Positions 27,824-36,023 of a stretch of DNA of 41,557 bases are shown piece by piece. The position numbers were made by a program, and so were the translations under genes. The notes under the pieces were generated by a model. It was not told the DNA's origin. It did no database searches and saw only the letters and a list, made by a program, of their open reading frames with translations. Where the stretch lies: the NCBI RefSeq assembly GCF_001439605.1, contig NZ_LMBX01000035.1, positions 1 to 41,557 on the forward strand. Direction: 5' to 3'. The DNA comes from Cytobacillus praedii. Its GTDB lineage: Bacteria; Bacillota; Bacilli; Bacillales; Cytobacillaceae. Each line of letters opens with the position of its first letter. The first letter of the stretch is position 1.

Positions 27824-28394
27824 TTCCTTGAGGGGATTTTTTCATTTCCTTTATAAGCTTATCTATACCGTCATGAGCGGTCCGGCTATCTGAATCCAAA
27901 GTTGAGTAGCTTTCTACAAACTGCCGTAATGCGGTATTATCACTTACATAGATTTTATACCAGCTTGGAACGACAGACATCGCCATTTTTTTCACTTGAT
28001 CGGCTGTAGCATTCCGATCCTTTGTATCAGTGGCATAGACAATCAAAACTTCTTGGTCGGTAACCAGTGTAGAGACATCATCGACATTAGGAACTTCCGT
28101 ACAAAATTGCCCAATGGTATTTGCAGTTTTCTCACGATCAATCATTTCATAATGATCATAGGATACATTTTCTCCGAGAATGGGGCTCTTTTGATGTCTA
28201 ACATAGCCAAAATCTTCACTTTTATTGGTTGATCCATTATTTTTGTTATAAATATCTGCACGCTGATCATTTACATTGATTGTATTGCCGCTTTTTTCAT
28301 AGAGCCTATCTTGTGCCATTTGATTATTATTGTTTTGGCAGGCAGTTAAAGCTGCAAGTGCGCAAATGCTTGTAATTACTAGTGTCTTTTTTAT
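27819..28394 (-). CDS. Sporulation-type lipoprotein, YhcN/YlaJ family (YutC position)
   Basis: A lipoprotein of about 191 aa. The lipobox is ALTAC with the lipidated Cys 19 residues from the likely start, followed by an Asn-rich linker (CQNNNNQ). The C-terminal part (DVSTLVTDQEVLIVYATDT) fits the YhcN/YlaJ group of forespore lipoproteins. Start codon problem: the strong AGGAGGTG (28401-28408) is followed 8 nt later by ATA at 28394, then AAA AAG, the usual MKK pattern of lipoprotein signals. The nearest in-frame GTG (28403) lies inside the binding site and ATG 28430 lies upstream of it. Either AUA is used or the start was mutated. It lies in the place of yutC between lipA and yutD. Confidence 0.75.
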   Translation of the reverse strand: MKKTLVITSICALAALTACQNNNNQMAQDRLYEKSGNTINVNDQRADIYNKNNGSTNKSEDFGYVRHQKSPILGENVSYDHYEMIDREKTANTIGQFCTEVPNVDDVSTLVTDQEVLIVYATDTKDRNATADQVKKMAMSVVPSWYKIYVSDNTALRQFVESYSTLDSDSRTAHDGIDKLIKEMKKSPQGK

Positions 28395-28513
28395 GTGAAA
28401 CACCTCCTCATTTATAGAATGGCCAAGCATTTATTTTTTTCTCTTAGTAATTGATGGGGAATCAGTTATAATTTAATTAATGATAAGCGCTTACGCATTT
28501 CAGTGAGGTGAGA

Positions 28514-28792
28514 ATGTTGATTTGTATTAACAATATTTGTTATGAAGTAATAGAAGATAATCGAGACGGGTTTAATGAAGAGGCGTTTCGTGGTAGATAC
28601 AGCGAGATTTTAACAAGATACGATTATATTGTAGGCGATTGGGGATATGGACAGCTGAGGCTGAGAGGCTTTTTTGATGATCAAAATCAGAAAGCAACCT
28701 TTGATACAAAAATTAGTACATTGAGCGAATATTTATATGAATTTTGTAATTTCGGCTGTGCTTATTTCGTTGCGAAGAAAGTAGAGAAGTAA
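28514..28792 (+). CDS. yutD: DUF1027 protein YutD
   Basis: About 92 aa, the C-terminal end rich in aromatic and Cys residues (YLYEFCNFGCAYFVAKKV). It matches the YutD family, with the core GRYSEILTRYDYIVGDWGYGQLRLRGF. Function unknown. ATG 28514 is chosen, though AGGTG lies only 3 nt upstream, so TTG 28517 is also possible. Placed downstream of lipA as in B. subtilis. Confidence 0.85.
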   Translation: MLICINNICYEVIEDNRDGFNEEAFRGRYSEILTRYDYIVGDWGYGQLRLRGFFDDQNQKATFDTKISTLSEYLYEFCNFGCAYFVAKKVEK

Positions 28793-28871
28793 AAAGATGT
28801 ATTGAGCAGAGACAATTGGAAATACCTTTTGTCTCCGCTTTACTTCAAATGAAAGAATGTCTTTTGAGTCA

Positions 28872-28990
28872 GAGATGTCTAGCGCAAGTCAACATCGGTT
28901 CGCTTACGTTCACCGTGTTTCCTTTATCGAAAGAACCGGCCCTTCCAGCTTGTACGGTGGTGATCAAGGTGCTTGCGCTTTTCTTACTTT
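28872..28990. repeat. Dispersed palindromic element
   Basis: The ends are exact inverted arms agcgcaag and cttgcgct. Inner blocks pair too: cggttc with gaaccg and caccgt with acggtg. It could fold into a long imperfect hairpin of about 110 nt. It fills the gap between yutD and the minus-strand gene at 28984. Several short open frames crossing it are chance. Confidence 0.75.
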
Positions 28991-29277
28991 TGGTAATCTG
29001 AATAAGGTGTTTGCATACTCGTGTCAGGGTCGTCATGTGGCGGGTGTGCCCCCTCCATTTGCCTGGGCAGGTCTTCGTGCAAAGTTTTATTTTCGAAAGT
29101 AAATGCACTATATTTTCGTTGTTCTGGAAGCCATGGGGTGCTTTTATTTTCAACTGGTTTATACTTATTAATCGGGGAGCCATAAGGACCTTCTGGGTAT
29201 TCTTCAGCGGTCAGGAAATTTCTTTGGGATTCCACATTTGAAAAATCAGTATAGGTTCTTTGCTTTTTATCATCCAT
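28984..29277 (-). CDS. Conserved small soluble protein, unrecognised
   Basis: A 97-aa hydrophilic protein with Pro-rich, low-complexity, apparently disordered sequence (EGPYGSPINKYKPVENKS, REDDP-type C-terminal acidic part HPPHDDPDTSM). AGAGGTGA stands 7 nt before ATG 29277, which supports translation. I think similar short proteins exist in other Bacillaceae, but I cannot name a family. No signal or membrane segment. Its 3' end runs into the dispersed element. It is convergent with yutD. Confidence 0.65.
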   Translation of the reverse strand: MDDKKQRTYTDFSNVESQRNFLTAEEYPEGPYGSPINKYKPVENKSTPWLPEQRKYSAFTFENKTLHEDLPRQMEGAHPPHDDPDTSMQTPYSDYQK

Positions 29278-29308
29278 AGAAAGTCACCTCTGGAATGTAT
29301 TCAATAAA

Positions 29309-29346
29309 ATAAAGGAGAACCTTAAATCCAGGTTCTCCTTTATTAT
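29309..29346. terminator. Terminator of the DUF3055 gene, minus strand
   Basis: ataaaggagaacct (29309-29322) is perfectly complementary to aggttctcctttat (29330-29343) in a 14-bp stem, with T-rich flanks on both strands. Confidence 0.85.
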
Positions 29347-29376
29347 TTGTGTTTCCTATTGAAATCATTCTAAAGT

Positions 29377-29643
29377 CTATACTAACTCCATGAGGAAGGA
29401 GCGTAACTCTTCTGCATTCTCTTCACTGAGGTTAAATGCATATTCTAAATATCCTTCTTCATTTAAGTCATCATCCCCGATGATCGCAAATCGATTTCCT
29501 TGAATATCCAGAACTATTTGTTTTCCATAATAACGATCAGATTGAATGATTGCCAAGTCAAATCGTTGGTTTTCCCCCATAAAGCTAACAAATCTTGTTT
29601 TCGTATTTACGACATCATCATATAAAAAAAAACGCTCAGACAT
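29377..29643 (-). CDS. DUF3055 (SAV0927-like) protein
   Basis: An 88-aa protein whose N-terminus, SERFFLYDDVVNTKTRFVSF, and FAIIGDDDLNEEGYLE block are typical of the small DUF3055 family of Firmicutes. Function unknown. No signal or membrane segment. ATG 29643 follows AAGGAGA at 8 nt. It has its own terminator and is divergent from the EAL gene. Confidence 0.85.
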   Translation of the reverse strand: MSERFFLYDDVVNTKTRFVSFMGENQRFDLAIIQSDRYYGKQIVLDIQGNRFAIIGDDDLNEEGYLEYAFNLSEENAEELRSFLMELV

Positions 29644-29775
29644 AGATAAGGTCTCCTTTTTGCCTATATTCTATTATTAATAGTAACCTACCTTCCTTAT
29701 AGAATAAAGAGTATTTCCATTTGCTAATATTATTTCCATAAATCCTTCTAGTTTCGGAAAAATAAACTACTTTTG

Positions 29776-29784
29776 TGATAAAAT
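29776..29784 (+). promoter_or_regulatory. Extended -10 promoter of the EAL gene
   Basis: TGTGATAAAAT contains TG (29776-29777), one base and TAAAAT (29779-29784). No clear -35 is visible. Confidence 0.4.
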
Positions 29785-29825
29785 AAGAACATGTAGAATA
29801 CAGCACCGAAAGAGGAATGAAGCGA

Positions 29826-31130
29826 ATGGTCCATCGATGCAATGAAAAGACAGCAGCCTTTGGCAAATGGATGAAAATTTTCCTTCCATTACATAAGATG
29901 CGCGATTATCCCCCGCAGTTTATTATTCGAGATCCAATTACAAGCGGGGTAAAAAGAGCTTTTAAAAGTGGCAATGAAGTGGCAATTGTTGTTTTCAATA
30001 TTAATAACCTAAGGGATCTTCCAAATCAGCTTGGCCAACTAGGATACATGAAATTTATTTCTTGTTTAAAGAAAATCTTTTGGGAGGTTATTAAACAGGA
30101 AATCGAAGAAGAGGATATTATTGCCCTTCATGATTACTCTAGCGATGGACTAACATTATTTTTATCGATTGATCATAACCGCTACAGTGTAACTGAAATT
30201 GACAAAAGAATGAAAAAGATTTTGCGGGAATCCGAAAAAAATATGTATGCTGAAATGCCAGTAGCAAAGCCAACTTTTGACACTGGTTACATGTTTATAG
30301 AGAAGAAGCATTATTCGATTCAGGAAGCAATTTTAAAGGCACAGCAGCAGGCATTGGCAATGGCTGAGAAGCGAGTGCGTTCAGAATTCAATGATATGCT
30401 GTATTCAATCAATAAAATTATTGCCCAAAAGGATATTCGTATGCTTGCACAGCCTATCATTAATGTGGCAACAGGTGAAGTGAAGGCATGGGAAATGCTG
30501 ACAAGAGGGCCAAAAGGGACTGGATTAGAAAGTCCACTTCAGCTTTTTTCCGTAGCTAAACAAACTGGATTGCTGTATGACCTTGAAATGATTGTATTTG
30601 AGAAGATTTTGGAGCAAATTAATGCAACTGGGTGCACACAGGATATTTTTATTAACTTCACACCGATTACTTTGGGGAATGAACGATTTATTAGAGATAT
30701 TAAAAAAATGCTGGCAAAAAATAAAAATATTCCGCCTAGGCAGCTTACTTTGGAAATTACGGAACGTGACTCGATCGATGGGATGGAGAACTTCCTATAC
30801 AATATTAAGGTGTTAAGAACATTAGGGTTTCGAATTGCTGTAGATGATACAGGTGCAGGCTATGCAAGTCTTCATTCCATTAGTGAAATTATGCCTGATA
30901 TTATAAAAATTGATCGTTCAGTTATACAGGACATTGATAAAAATTCAGTAAAGGAATCCATGCTTCAAGGATTGCTATTAATAGCAAGAGAGGCAGGGTC
31001 ACTTGTTGTCGCTGAAGGAATAGAAAATAAAGATGAGGCTTCAGTCCTTTCAAGAAATAAGGTTGACCTAGCGCAAGGGTATTACTATTCTCGCCCGACT
31101 GCACTTACTCAAGGCCTCAAATCATCATAA
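29826..31130 (+). CDS. Degenerate GGDEF plus EAL cyclic-di-GMP phosphodiesterase
   Basis: A 434-aa cytosolic protein. Residues about 45-190 resemble a GGDEF domain with the signature motif lost (DYSSDGLTLF). Residues 195-430 are an EAL domain with catalytic positions kept: E223 (EML in place of EAL), N277, E310, D340-D341 (DDTGAGYASL), K361, E397 and Q417. It should therefore bind, and likely hydrolyse, c-di-GMP to pGpG, with the GGDEF remnant possibly regulatory. ATG 29826 lies 9 nt after AGAGGA. ATG 29817 is too close. It is followed by yutE after 18 nt, so they may be cotranscribed. It is not at this place in B. subtilis, as far as I know. Confidence 0.9.
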   Translation: MVHRCNEKTAAFGKWMKIFLPLHKMRDYPPQFIIRDPITSGVKRAFKSGNEVAIVVFNINNLRDLPNQLGQLGYMKFISCLKKIFWEVIKQEIEEEDIIALHDYSSDGLTLFLSIDHNRYSVTEIDKRMKKILRESEKNMYAEMPVAKPTFDTGYMFIEKKHYSIQEAILKAQQQALAMAEKRVRSEFNDMLYSINKIIAQKDIRMLAQPIINVATGEVKAWEMLTRGPKGTGLESPLQLFSVAKQTGLLYDLEMIVFEKILEQINATGCTQDIFINFTPITLGNERFIRDIKKMLAKNKNIPPRQLTLEITERDSIDGMENFLYNIKVLRTLGFRIAVDDTGAGYASLHSISEIMPDIIKIDRSVIQDIDKNSVKESMLQGLLLIAREAGSLVVAEGIENKDEASVLSRNKVDLAQGYYYSRPTALTQGLKSS

Positions 31131-31148
31131 TTGAGAAGGGTGAAAAAT

Positions 31149-31586
31149 ATGTATTTTGTTGACAGGGAAAAGATTGAAACAACACTTGTGTTTTTAGAAC
31201 AGCAATTTTTCCTTTTCGAGCAAATTAAAAATTGGGATTCACCGATTGAAAAAGCAGCAATGGAGCGTGTGAGTCATTTAATGATTGAAGCCATTCTTGA
31301 TGTTGGAAATTCAATGATTGATGGATTTATTATGCGAGACCCTGGAAGCTACGAAGATATTGTTGATATTTTAGACGATGAAAAGGTTATACATAAGGAA
31401 TTGAGTAGCAGCTGTAAAGAAATCATTAAGTATCGAAAAATGCTAGTACAAGATTATACTGAGATTAATCATTCGGAAGTCGCTGAGGTGTTTGCAAAAC
31501 ATTTGCCTGTTATTAAGCAATTCCCAGCGAGTGTAAGGGCATACTTATTAAATGAACTAGGTCCGGTTTCAGCCTTTCGAAATTAA
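31149..31586 (+). CDS. yutE: HepT-like DUF86 protein YutE
   Basis: A 145-aa all-helical protein of the DUF86/HepT (HEPN) family, like YutE. HepT toxins have an R-x4-H-x-Y active motif. Here it reads R96-KMLV-Q101-D-Y103, so the His is Gln. It also has the family motif IEAILDVGNSMIDGFIMRDPGSY. No nucleotidyltransferase (MntA) partner lies beside it, so it is unlikely to be a working HepT toxin. ATG 31149 follows AAGGGTG. TTG 31131 is upstream of that site. Confidence 0.88.
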   Translation: MYFVDREKIETTLVFLEQQFFLFEQIKNWDSPIEKAAMERVSHLMIEAILDVGNSMIDGFIMRDPGSYEDIVDILDDEKVIHKELSSSCKEIIKYRKMLVQDYTEINHSEVAEVFAKHLPVIKQFPASVRAYLLNELGPVSAFRN

Positions 31587-31598
31587 AAATATAAGCCG

Positions 31599-31627
31599 AA
31601 AAGGCCGGAAATGATCCGGCCTTTTTC
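31599..31627 (+). terminator. Terminator after yutE
   Basis: aaaaggccgga pairs with tccggcctttt with a 5-nt loop. Confidence 0.9.
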
Positions 31628-31675
31628 TAATGATTGTTATACGAATTGGTGATGATAAAGTCAGGAGTGATGGAA

Positions 31676-32443
31676 ATGAAAAAATATAAAGGGTATTTAA
31701 TTGATTTGGACGGAACGATGTATCGAGGGACAGAACTCATCAAGGAAGCGGCAGACTTTGTAAATGAACTGATCAAGCTGGATTTGCCTTATCTCTTTGT
31801 CACGAATAACTCTTCAAGGACTCCACAGCAGGTTGCAGAGAAGCTTTGTTCGTTCTCGATTCCTGCTACATCAAAGCAAGTATTTACAACAAGTATGGCA
31901 ACGGCTAATTACATTTACGAACAAAAGAATGATGCCTCTGTCTATGTGATTGGGGAGGAAGGGATTCGAACAGCACTGGCAGACAAAGGATTAATAGCAG
32001 CAGAAGAAAATGCAGATTATGTTGTCGTCGGGATTGATCGCTCGATAAGTTACGAAAAGCTTGCCACTGCTTGTTTAGCCGTTCGGAATGGGGCAACCTT
32101 TATTTCAACAAATGGTGATATCGCTATTCCGACGGAAAGAGGTCTTCTGCCTGGTAACGGGTCATTAACATCTGTAATAACCGTATCGACTCAAACAAAA
32201 CCGATATTTATTGGGAAACCAGAATCAATTATTATGGAACAAGCGTTACAGGTACTTGGTACAAAAAAATCAGAAACACTGATGGTGGGAGATAATTACG
32301 ACACAGACATACTAGCAGGGATGAATGCAGGAATGGACACACTTCTTGTCCATACAGGAGTCACAACGAAGGAGCTTCTCTCAAGCTACGAGAAACAGCC
32401 GACATTTGTGGTCGATTCACTTGATCATTGGGAATTCTTGTAG
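31676..32443 (+). CDS. yutF: HAD-superfamily phosphatase YutF
   Basis: A 255-aa HAD (IIA cap, NagD-like) hydrolase. Nucleophile D10 and D12 in LIDLDGTMYRG, motif II with TNNSSR, and motif IV VGDNYDTDI with a GKPES block. A sugar- or nucleotide-phosphate phosphatase is likely, the substrate not readable. ATG 31676 lies 8 nt after CAGGAG. ATG 31670 is too close to it. Confidence 0.93.
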   Translation: MKKYKGYLIDLDGTMYRGTELIKEAADFVNELIKLDLPYLFVTNNSSRTPQQVAEKLCSFSIPATSKQVFTTSMATANYIYEQKNDASVYVIGEEGIRTALADKGLIAAEENADYVVVGIDRSISYEKLATACLAVRNGATFISTNGDIAIPTERGLLPGNGSLTSVITVSTQTKPIFIGKPESIIMEQALQVLGTKKSETLMVGDNYDTDILAGMNAGMDTLLVHTGVTTKELLSSYEKQPTFVVDSLDHWEFL

Positions 32444-32471
32444 ATAAAAACCAAATGTGACAAGCACCTTT

Positions 32472-32497
32472 GGAATAATCAAACAATTGATTATTCC
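32472..32497. other. Perfect 11-bp hairpin after yutF
   Basis: ggaataatcaa pairs with ttgattattcc across a 4-nt loop. It is not followed by a T-run on either strand. The 32444-32608 gap otherwise shows nothing recognised. Confidence 0.7.
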
Positions 32498-32603
32498 TGC
32501 GAGGATTATCTTCGGCGCTTCTCCTATAATCGTTATACTTGTTCTGTGCGATTACAGGGGAGATAGTTTATCATAAGGTCACAATATCAATTTCTTGGAC
32601 AAC

Positions 32604-32635
32604 GGAAAAAGGATGGAGATTTGCCATCCATCCTT
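32604..32635 (-). terminator. Terminator of yutG, minus strand
   Basis: aaggatgga (32609-32617) and tccatcctt (32627-32635) pair, with five As (Ts on the minus strand) following on the left. Confidence 0.8.
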
Positions 32636-33134
32636 ATTTTGTCCCTTGGGCACGATGAGCTAGCCGGCTAGAAGCAGCGGCAGCAATCGCTCCTACAATA
32701 TCATCTAAGAAAGTGTGGCACTTTCCTGAGCTTTTATCATTAAGATCCTTTAAAATTCCAGGCTTTAATTTATCGATATAGCCAAAATTAGTAAATCCGA
32801 TCGATCCATATACATTAACAATAGATAATGCTAAAACCTCATCCACTCCATAAAGACCTTCATCAATTTCAATTACATGCTGCAAAGGTTCAAGGAGCTT
32901 CTTTTCTTCAGCAAGCATATCGAGCTGGATGCCAGTCAGAACGGCATTTTGCACCTCTCTTTTAGAAAGAACGCGTTCGACATTCTCGATGCAAACGTCC
33001 ATTTGCAAATCGGGATGATACTTCTCTTGTAGAAAATAGACTAAATCAGCAATATCTTTAATTTCTACTCCACGGTCATGCAGCCATTTTCTCGCTGTTA
33101 GTTCAATTGGGTCAACTGACTTTTCTTCATTCAT
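32634..33134 (-). CDS. yutG: PgpA-like phosphatase YutG
   Basis: A 166-aa protein of the PgpA family, by size and sequence. PgpA removes phosphate from phosphatidylglycerophosphate. The FTNFGYIDKLKPG and TFLDDIVGAIAAA segments are typical, and the soluble N-terminal half distinguishes YutG from longer membrane PgpA forms. ATG 33134 is favoured, since AGGTGG is 5 nt upstream. GTG 33143 overlaps that site. Single gene, convergent with yutF. Confidence 0.85.
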   Translation of the reverse strand: MNEEKSVDPIELTARKWLHDRGVEIKDIADLVYFLQEKYHPDLQMDVCIENVERVLSKREVQNAVLTGIQLDMLAEEKKLLEPLQHVIEIDEGLYGVDEVLALSIVNVYGSIGFTNFGYIDKLKPGILKDLNDKSSGKCHTFLDDIVGAIAAAASSRLAHRAQGTK

Positions 33135-33364
33135 CGGCTCCACCTATTTTCTGTTTTATTTTCCTTAAATATATACGATCCCGCTATGAATTATGCCATA
33201 ACAGTCCTCATGGAAATATCTACCCATTTCTCGCAATTTAGGGGCTGTAAGATCCCATTTCAAGAAGCTGTGGGACCATAAAAATTAAAGTTAGAGGATT
33301 ACAGACCGTAAAAGCTCGACGGCGGACAGGATTTTAGACCATAGGACAAAGCGTTTCTGAGCAT

Positions 33365-33428
33365 GATTCGTTCAACTGCGATCAGTCAGGATGAAGAAAA
33401 TCCTTACTGATTGAAGTTTGACTTTATC
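33365..33428 (-). repeat. Dispersed intergenic element, copy B
   Basis: In reverse orientation it holds the two blocks seen at 1711-1767: gttgaacgaatc here at 33365-33376 and the ataaagt..aacttcaatca block at 33407-33428. Between them is a good hairpin tcagtcaggat/atccttactga. The rest of the 33144-33524 gap shows nothing else I can name. Confidence 0.7.
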
Positions 33429-33524
33429 ATATCCGACTCATTCCATATTAATCAAGAAAAGATCAAGTTTTGCTTTCTTCATTCATATATATGACCTAAG
33501 GTGCCTGAAAAAAGAGGTGGAGAA

Positions 33525-34532
33525 ATGTTAAACCATATGCTTGAAAAACAATATGGAATTCAGTTTGATGAAGAAATTCGTGTTGGTAAATACCACGCAT
33601 GCAGAAAACAGGGGCAAATCTATTTAATTGTTCCTGTAGAAGGATATGAGGCAGATGAATTGACTGAATTAGAAATGCTAGCTGACCATCTTGTAAGGAA
33701 CGGTGAAAAATATTGCAGCACTTTTTTAAAAACTACAGAGGGCCAACAAATAAGTGAGTGGGAAAATCGGCAATATTGTGTATTAAAAAACGAGCATATT
33801 CAGAATCGTAAGGTCAATCGTCATGGAAGAAAATTAGCAAAGTTTCATTATCGGGGCCGTTCCGTTTCATTTTCAGTCAATAAATTAAGCCGAATTGGCC
33901 AATGGAAGCAATTATGGGAAATGAGATTGGACCAAATGGAAAAGGTATGGAATGATATGCTCTTTCAGCAGCCTGATAATGATTTTGAACGGATGTTTTT
34001 AGAATCATTTCCCTACTATCGGGGCATAGCAGAAAATTCGATTCAATACCTGGTAGATACTGAGCTGGATGATGAACCTTCTTTCATGGATAGCGGGACG
34101 GTCTGCCATAACCGGTTCACAGATGATACGTGGGGAAACTCCTATTATATTAAGAACCCTTTTGATTGGGTTTTTGACCATTCCTCCAGAGATCTTGCCG
34201 AATGGACAAGAGCTAAGTATTTCCATAACATAAAAACATATGAGCCAGAGATGCGTAAGTTTATTGCCGATTATCAAAGTATTGCCCCATTATCCTCGTT
34301 TTCATGGCGGCTTTATTATGCACGTATTCTGTTTCCGCTCCATTATTTTTCTTGTATCGAAGCGTATTATGGTGCAGAATCAGAACAAGAGAAAAAGCTC
34401 CTTGAAGAAAATCTGCATAAGTTCCTGCAGCAATCAGATGATCATGAGCGCTTTCTAGGCCGTTTTTATGAATTCGCTGAAGTCCCAGTCCAAAAGTGGA
34501 AGATCCCCTTGGTTGAATGGCTAAAAAAGTAA
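33525..34532 (+). CDS. yutH: Spore coat-associated protein YutH
   Basis: A 335-aa protein related to YutH and the CotS-type kinase-like coat proteins. It has a kinase-like overall layout (HGRKLAKFHYRGRS near 110-125, DTWGNSYYIKNPFDW near 205-220) without the usual kinase catalytic HxD. It is a spore coat-associated protein in B. subtilis. ATG 33525 follows GAGGTGG. An upstream GTG 33501 has no site. It ends with a terminator before hom. Confidence 0.87.
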   Translation: MLNHMLEKQYGIQFDEEIRVGKYHACRKQGQIYLIVPVEGYEADELTELEMLADHLVRNGEKYCSTFLKTTEGQQISEWENRQYCVLKNEHIQNRKVNRHGRKLAKFHYRGRSVSFSVNKLSRIGQWKQLWEMRLDQMEKVWNDMLFQQPDNDFERMFLESFPYYRGIAENSIQYLVDTELDDEPSFMDSGTVCHNRFTDDTWGNSYYIKNPFDWVFDHSSRDLAEWTRAKYFHNIKTYEPEMRKFIADYQSIAPLSSFSWRLYYARILFPLHYFSCIEAYYGAESEQEKKLLEENLHKFLQQSDDHERFLGRFYEFAEVPVQKWKIPLVEWLKK

Positions 34533-34545
34533 GCTTGTATATTTG

Positions 34546-34577
34546 TGCACCTTTTCTATTAAAGGGTGTATTTTTTT
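34546..34577 (+). terminator. Terminator after yutH
   Basis: tgcacctttt pairs with aaagggtgta with G-U pairs and runs into seven Ts. Confidence 0.82.
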
Positions 34578-34628
34578 CTACTTTAAATAGGTTAAAGTAT
34601 ATTTCGTCAGAATTATTAGAGAAAACTG

Positions 34629-34657
34629 TTGTAATCACTTGGAATCAGCACTATAAT
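34629..34657 (+). promoter_or_regulatory. Promoter of hom-thrC-thrB
   Basis: TTGTAA (34629-34634) and TATAAT (34652-34657) with a 17-bp spacer. The leader before hom is about 60 nt. Confidence 0.7.
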
Positions 34658-34724
34658 GTCTACTATACAAATACAGATGTACACATAGAAAGAACAACGG
34701 TGATTGAACGAGAGGGGAATAAAA

Positions 34725-36023
34725 ATGGAAGAAATATCAATCGGATTATTAGGTTTAGGAACAGTCGGATCAGGTGTTGTGAAAATCATTGAGAATCATC
34801 AGGATAAGCTTATTCACCAAGTAGGCTGTCCTGTTAAGATAAAAAAGATTCTTGTGAAGGATATAAATAAAGAGCGTGCTGTTCAAGTAGAACAGACAAG
34901 GCTTACAACAAATCCTGATGAAGTTCTAAATGATCCGGAAATTGATGTCATTATTGAAGTCATGGGCGGAATTGATGAAACGAAAAAGTACTTAAAACAA
35001 GCATTGCGTAATCGGAAAAATATTGTTACAGCTAATAAAGATTTAATGGCCCTACATGGGGCTGAGCTACTGACAATTGCATCGGAAAATAGCTGTGATT
35101 TGTTCTATGAGGCGAGTGTCGCCGGCGGAATTCCGATCTTAAGAAGTCTTGTTGATGGGCTAGCCTCTGACCGGATCACAAAGATGATGGGAATTGTGAA
35201 TGGAACAACTAATTTTATTTTAACGAAGATGGCTAAGTTTGGAAGTGCCTATGAAGATGTACTTAAGGAAGCTCAGGAGCTCGGTTATGCAGAAGCGGAT
35301 CCGACCGCAGATGTTGAAGGGCTGGATGCAGCGAGAAAAATGGCCATCCTGTCTACACTTGGGTTTTCGATGAAGATTGATTTGGATGATGTAAAGGTAA
35401 AAGGAATTACAGGAATTACAGAAAATGATTTAGAATATGCGAAGCAGCTTGGGTATACAATGAAGTTGATCGGTATTGCTCATAGAGAAGGAGAAAAGGT
35501 TGAAATCAGTGTTCAGCCTACTTTATTAGTAGAATCACATCCGCTTGCATCAGTCCAAGATGAATTTAATGCTGTTTATGTTTATGGGGAAGCTGTTGGG
35601 GAAACGATGTTTTACGGCCCTGGAGCAGGCAGCTTGCCGACTGCAACCGCTGTTGTTTCAGACCTTGTAGGCGTAATGAAGAATATGCGTTTAGGCGTAA
35701 CAGGAAAAAGTGCAGTTACTCCTCAGTATAAAAAACATCTTAAGAAGCATGGAGAAATTTATTCTAAATACTTTTTACGTCTTCATGTGAAGGATGAGGT
35801 TGGTGTTTTTGCTGAGATTACTTCTATTTTTTCAGAACATGGGGTCAGCTTCGAAAAAATCCTCCAGCTGCCTTTAAAGAAACAGGGACTTGCAGAAATT
35901 GTACTTGTTACCCATCAAGCTTCCTTGCAAGATTACGAGGATAGTTTAGTTAAATTAAGAGATTTGCATGCCGTACAGACAATTGAAAGTTCATACCGGG
36001 TGGAAGGGAGTGCAAATGTATGA
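34725..36023 (+). CDS. hom: Homoserine dehydrogenase
   Basis: A 432-aa enzyme that reduces aspartate semialdehyde to homoserine. It has the Rossmann glycine motif GLGTVG (10-15), the substrate region with [13 protein letters not shown], and a C-terminal ACT domain ([20 protein letters not shown]) that senses end product. Homoserine feeds both threonine and methionine (MetY at 4832). ATG 34725 follows AGGGGAA. TTG 34704 lies upstream of the site. Its stop overlaps the thrC start (ATGA). Confidence 0.98.
   Translation: MEEISIGLLGLGTVGSGVVKIIENHQDKLIHQVGCPVKIKKILVKDINKERAVQVEQTRLTTNPDEVLNDPEIDVIIEVMGGIDETKKYLKQALRNRKNIVTANKDLMALHGAELLTIASENSCDLFYEASVAGGIPILRSLVDGLASDRITKMMGIVNGTTNFILTKMAKFGSAYEDVLKEAQELGYAEADPTADVEGLDAARKMAILSTLGFSMKIDLDDVKVKGITGITENDLEYAKQLGYTMKLIGIAHREGEKVEISVQPTLLVESHPLASVQDEFNAVYVYGEAVGETMFYGPGAGSLPTATAVVSDLVGVMKNMRLGVTGKSAVTPQYKKHLKKHGEIYSKYFLRLHVKDEVGVFAEITSIFSEHGVSFEKILQLPLKKQGLAEIVLVTHQASLQDYEDSLVKLRDLHAVQTIESSYRVEGSANV

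Noticed and set aside
28816..29102. Several short plus-strand frames after yutD
   Set aside because: They read the dispersed palindromic element or the antisense of the 28984-29277 gene and lack binding sites.
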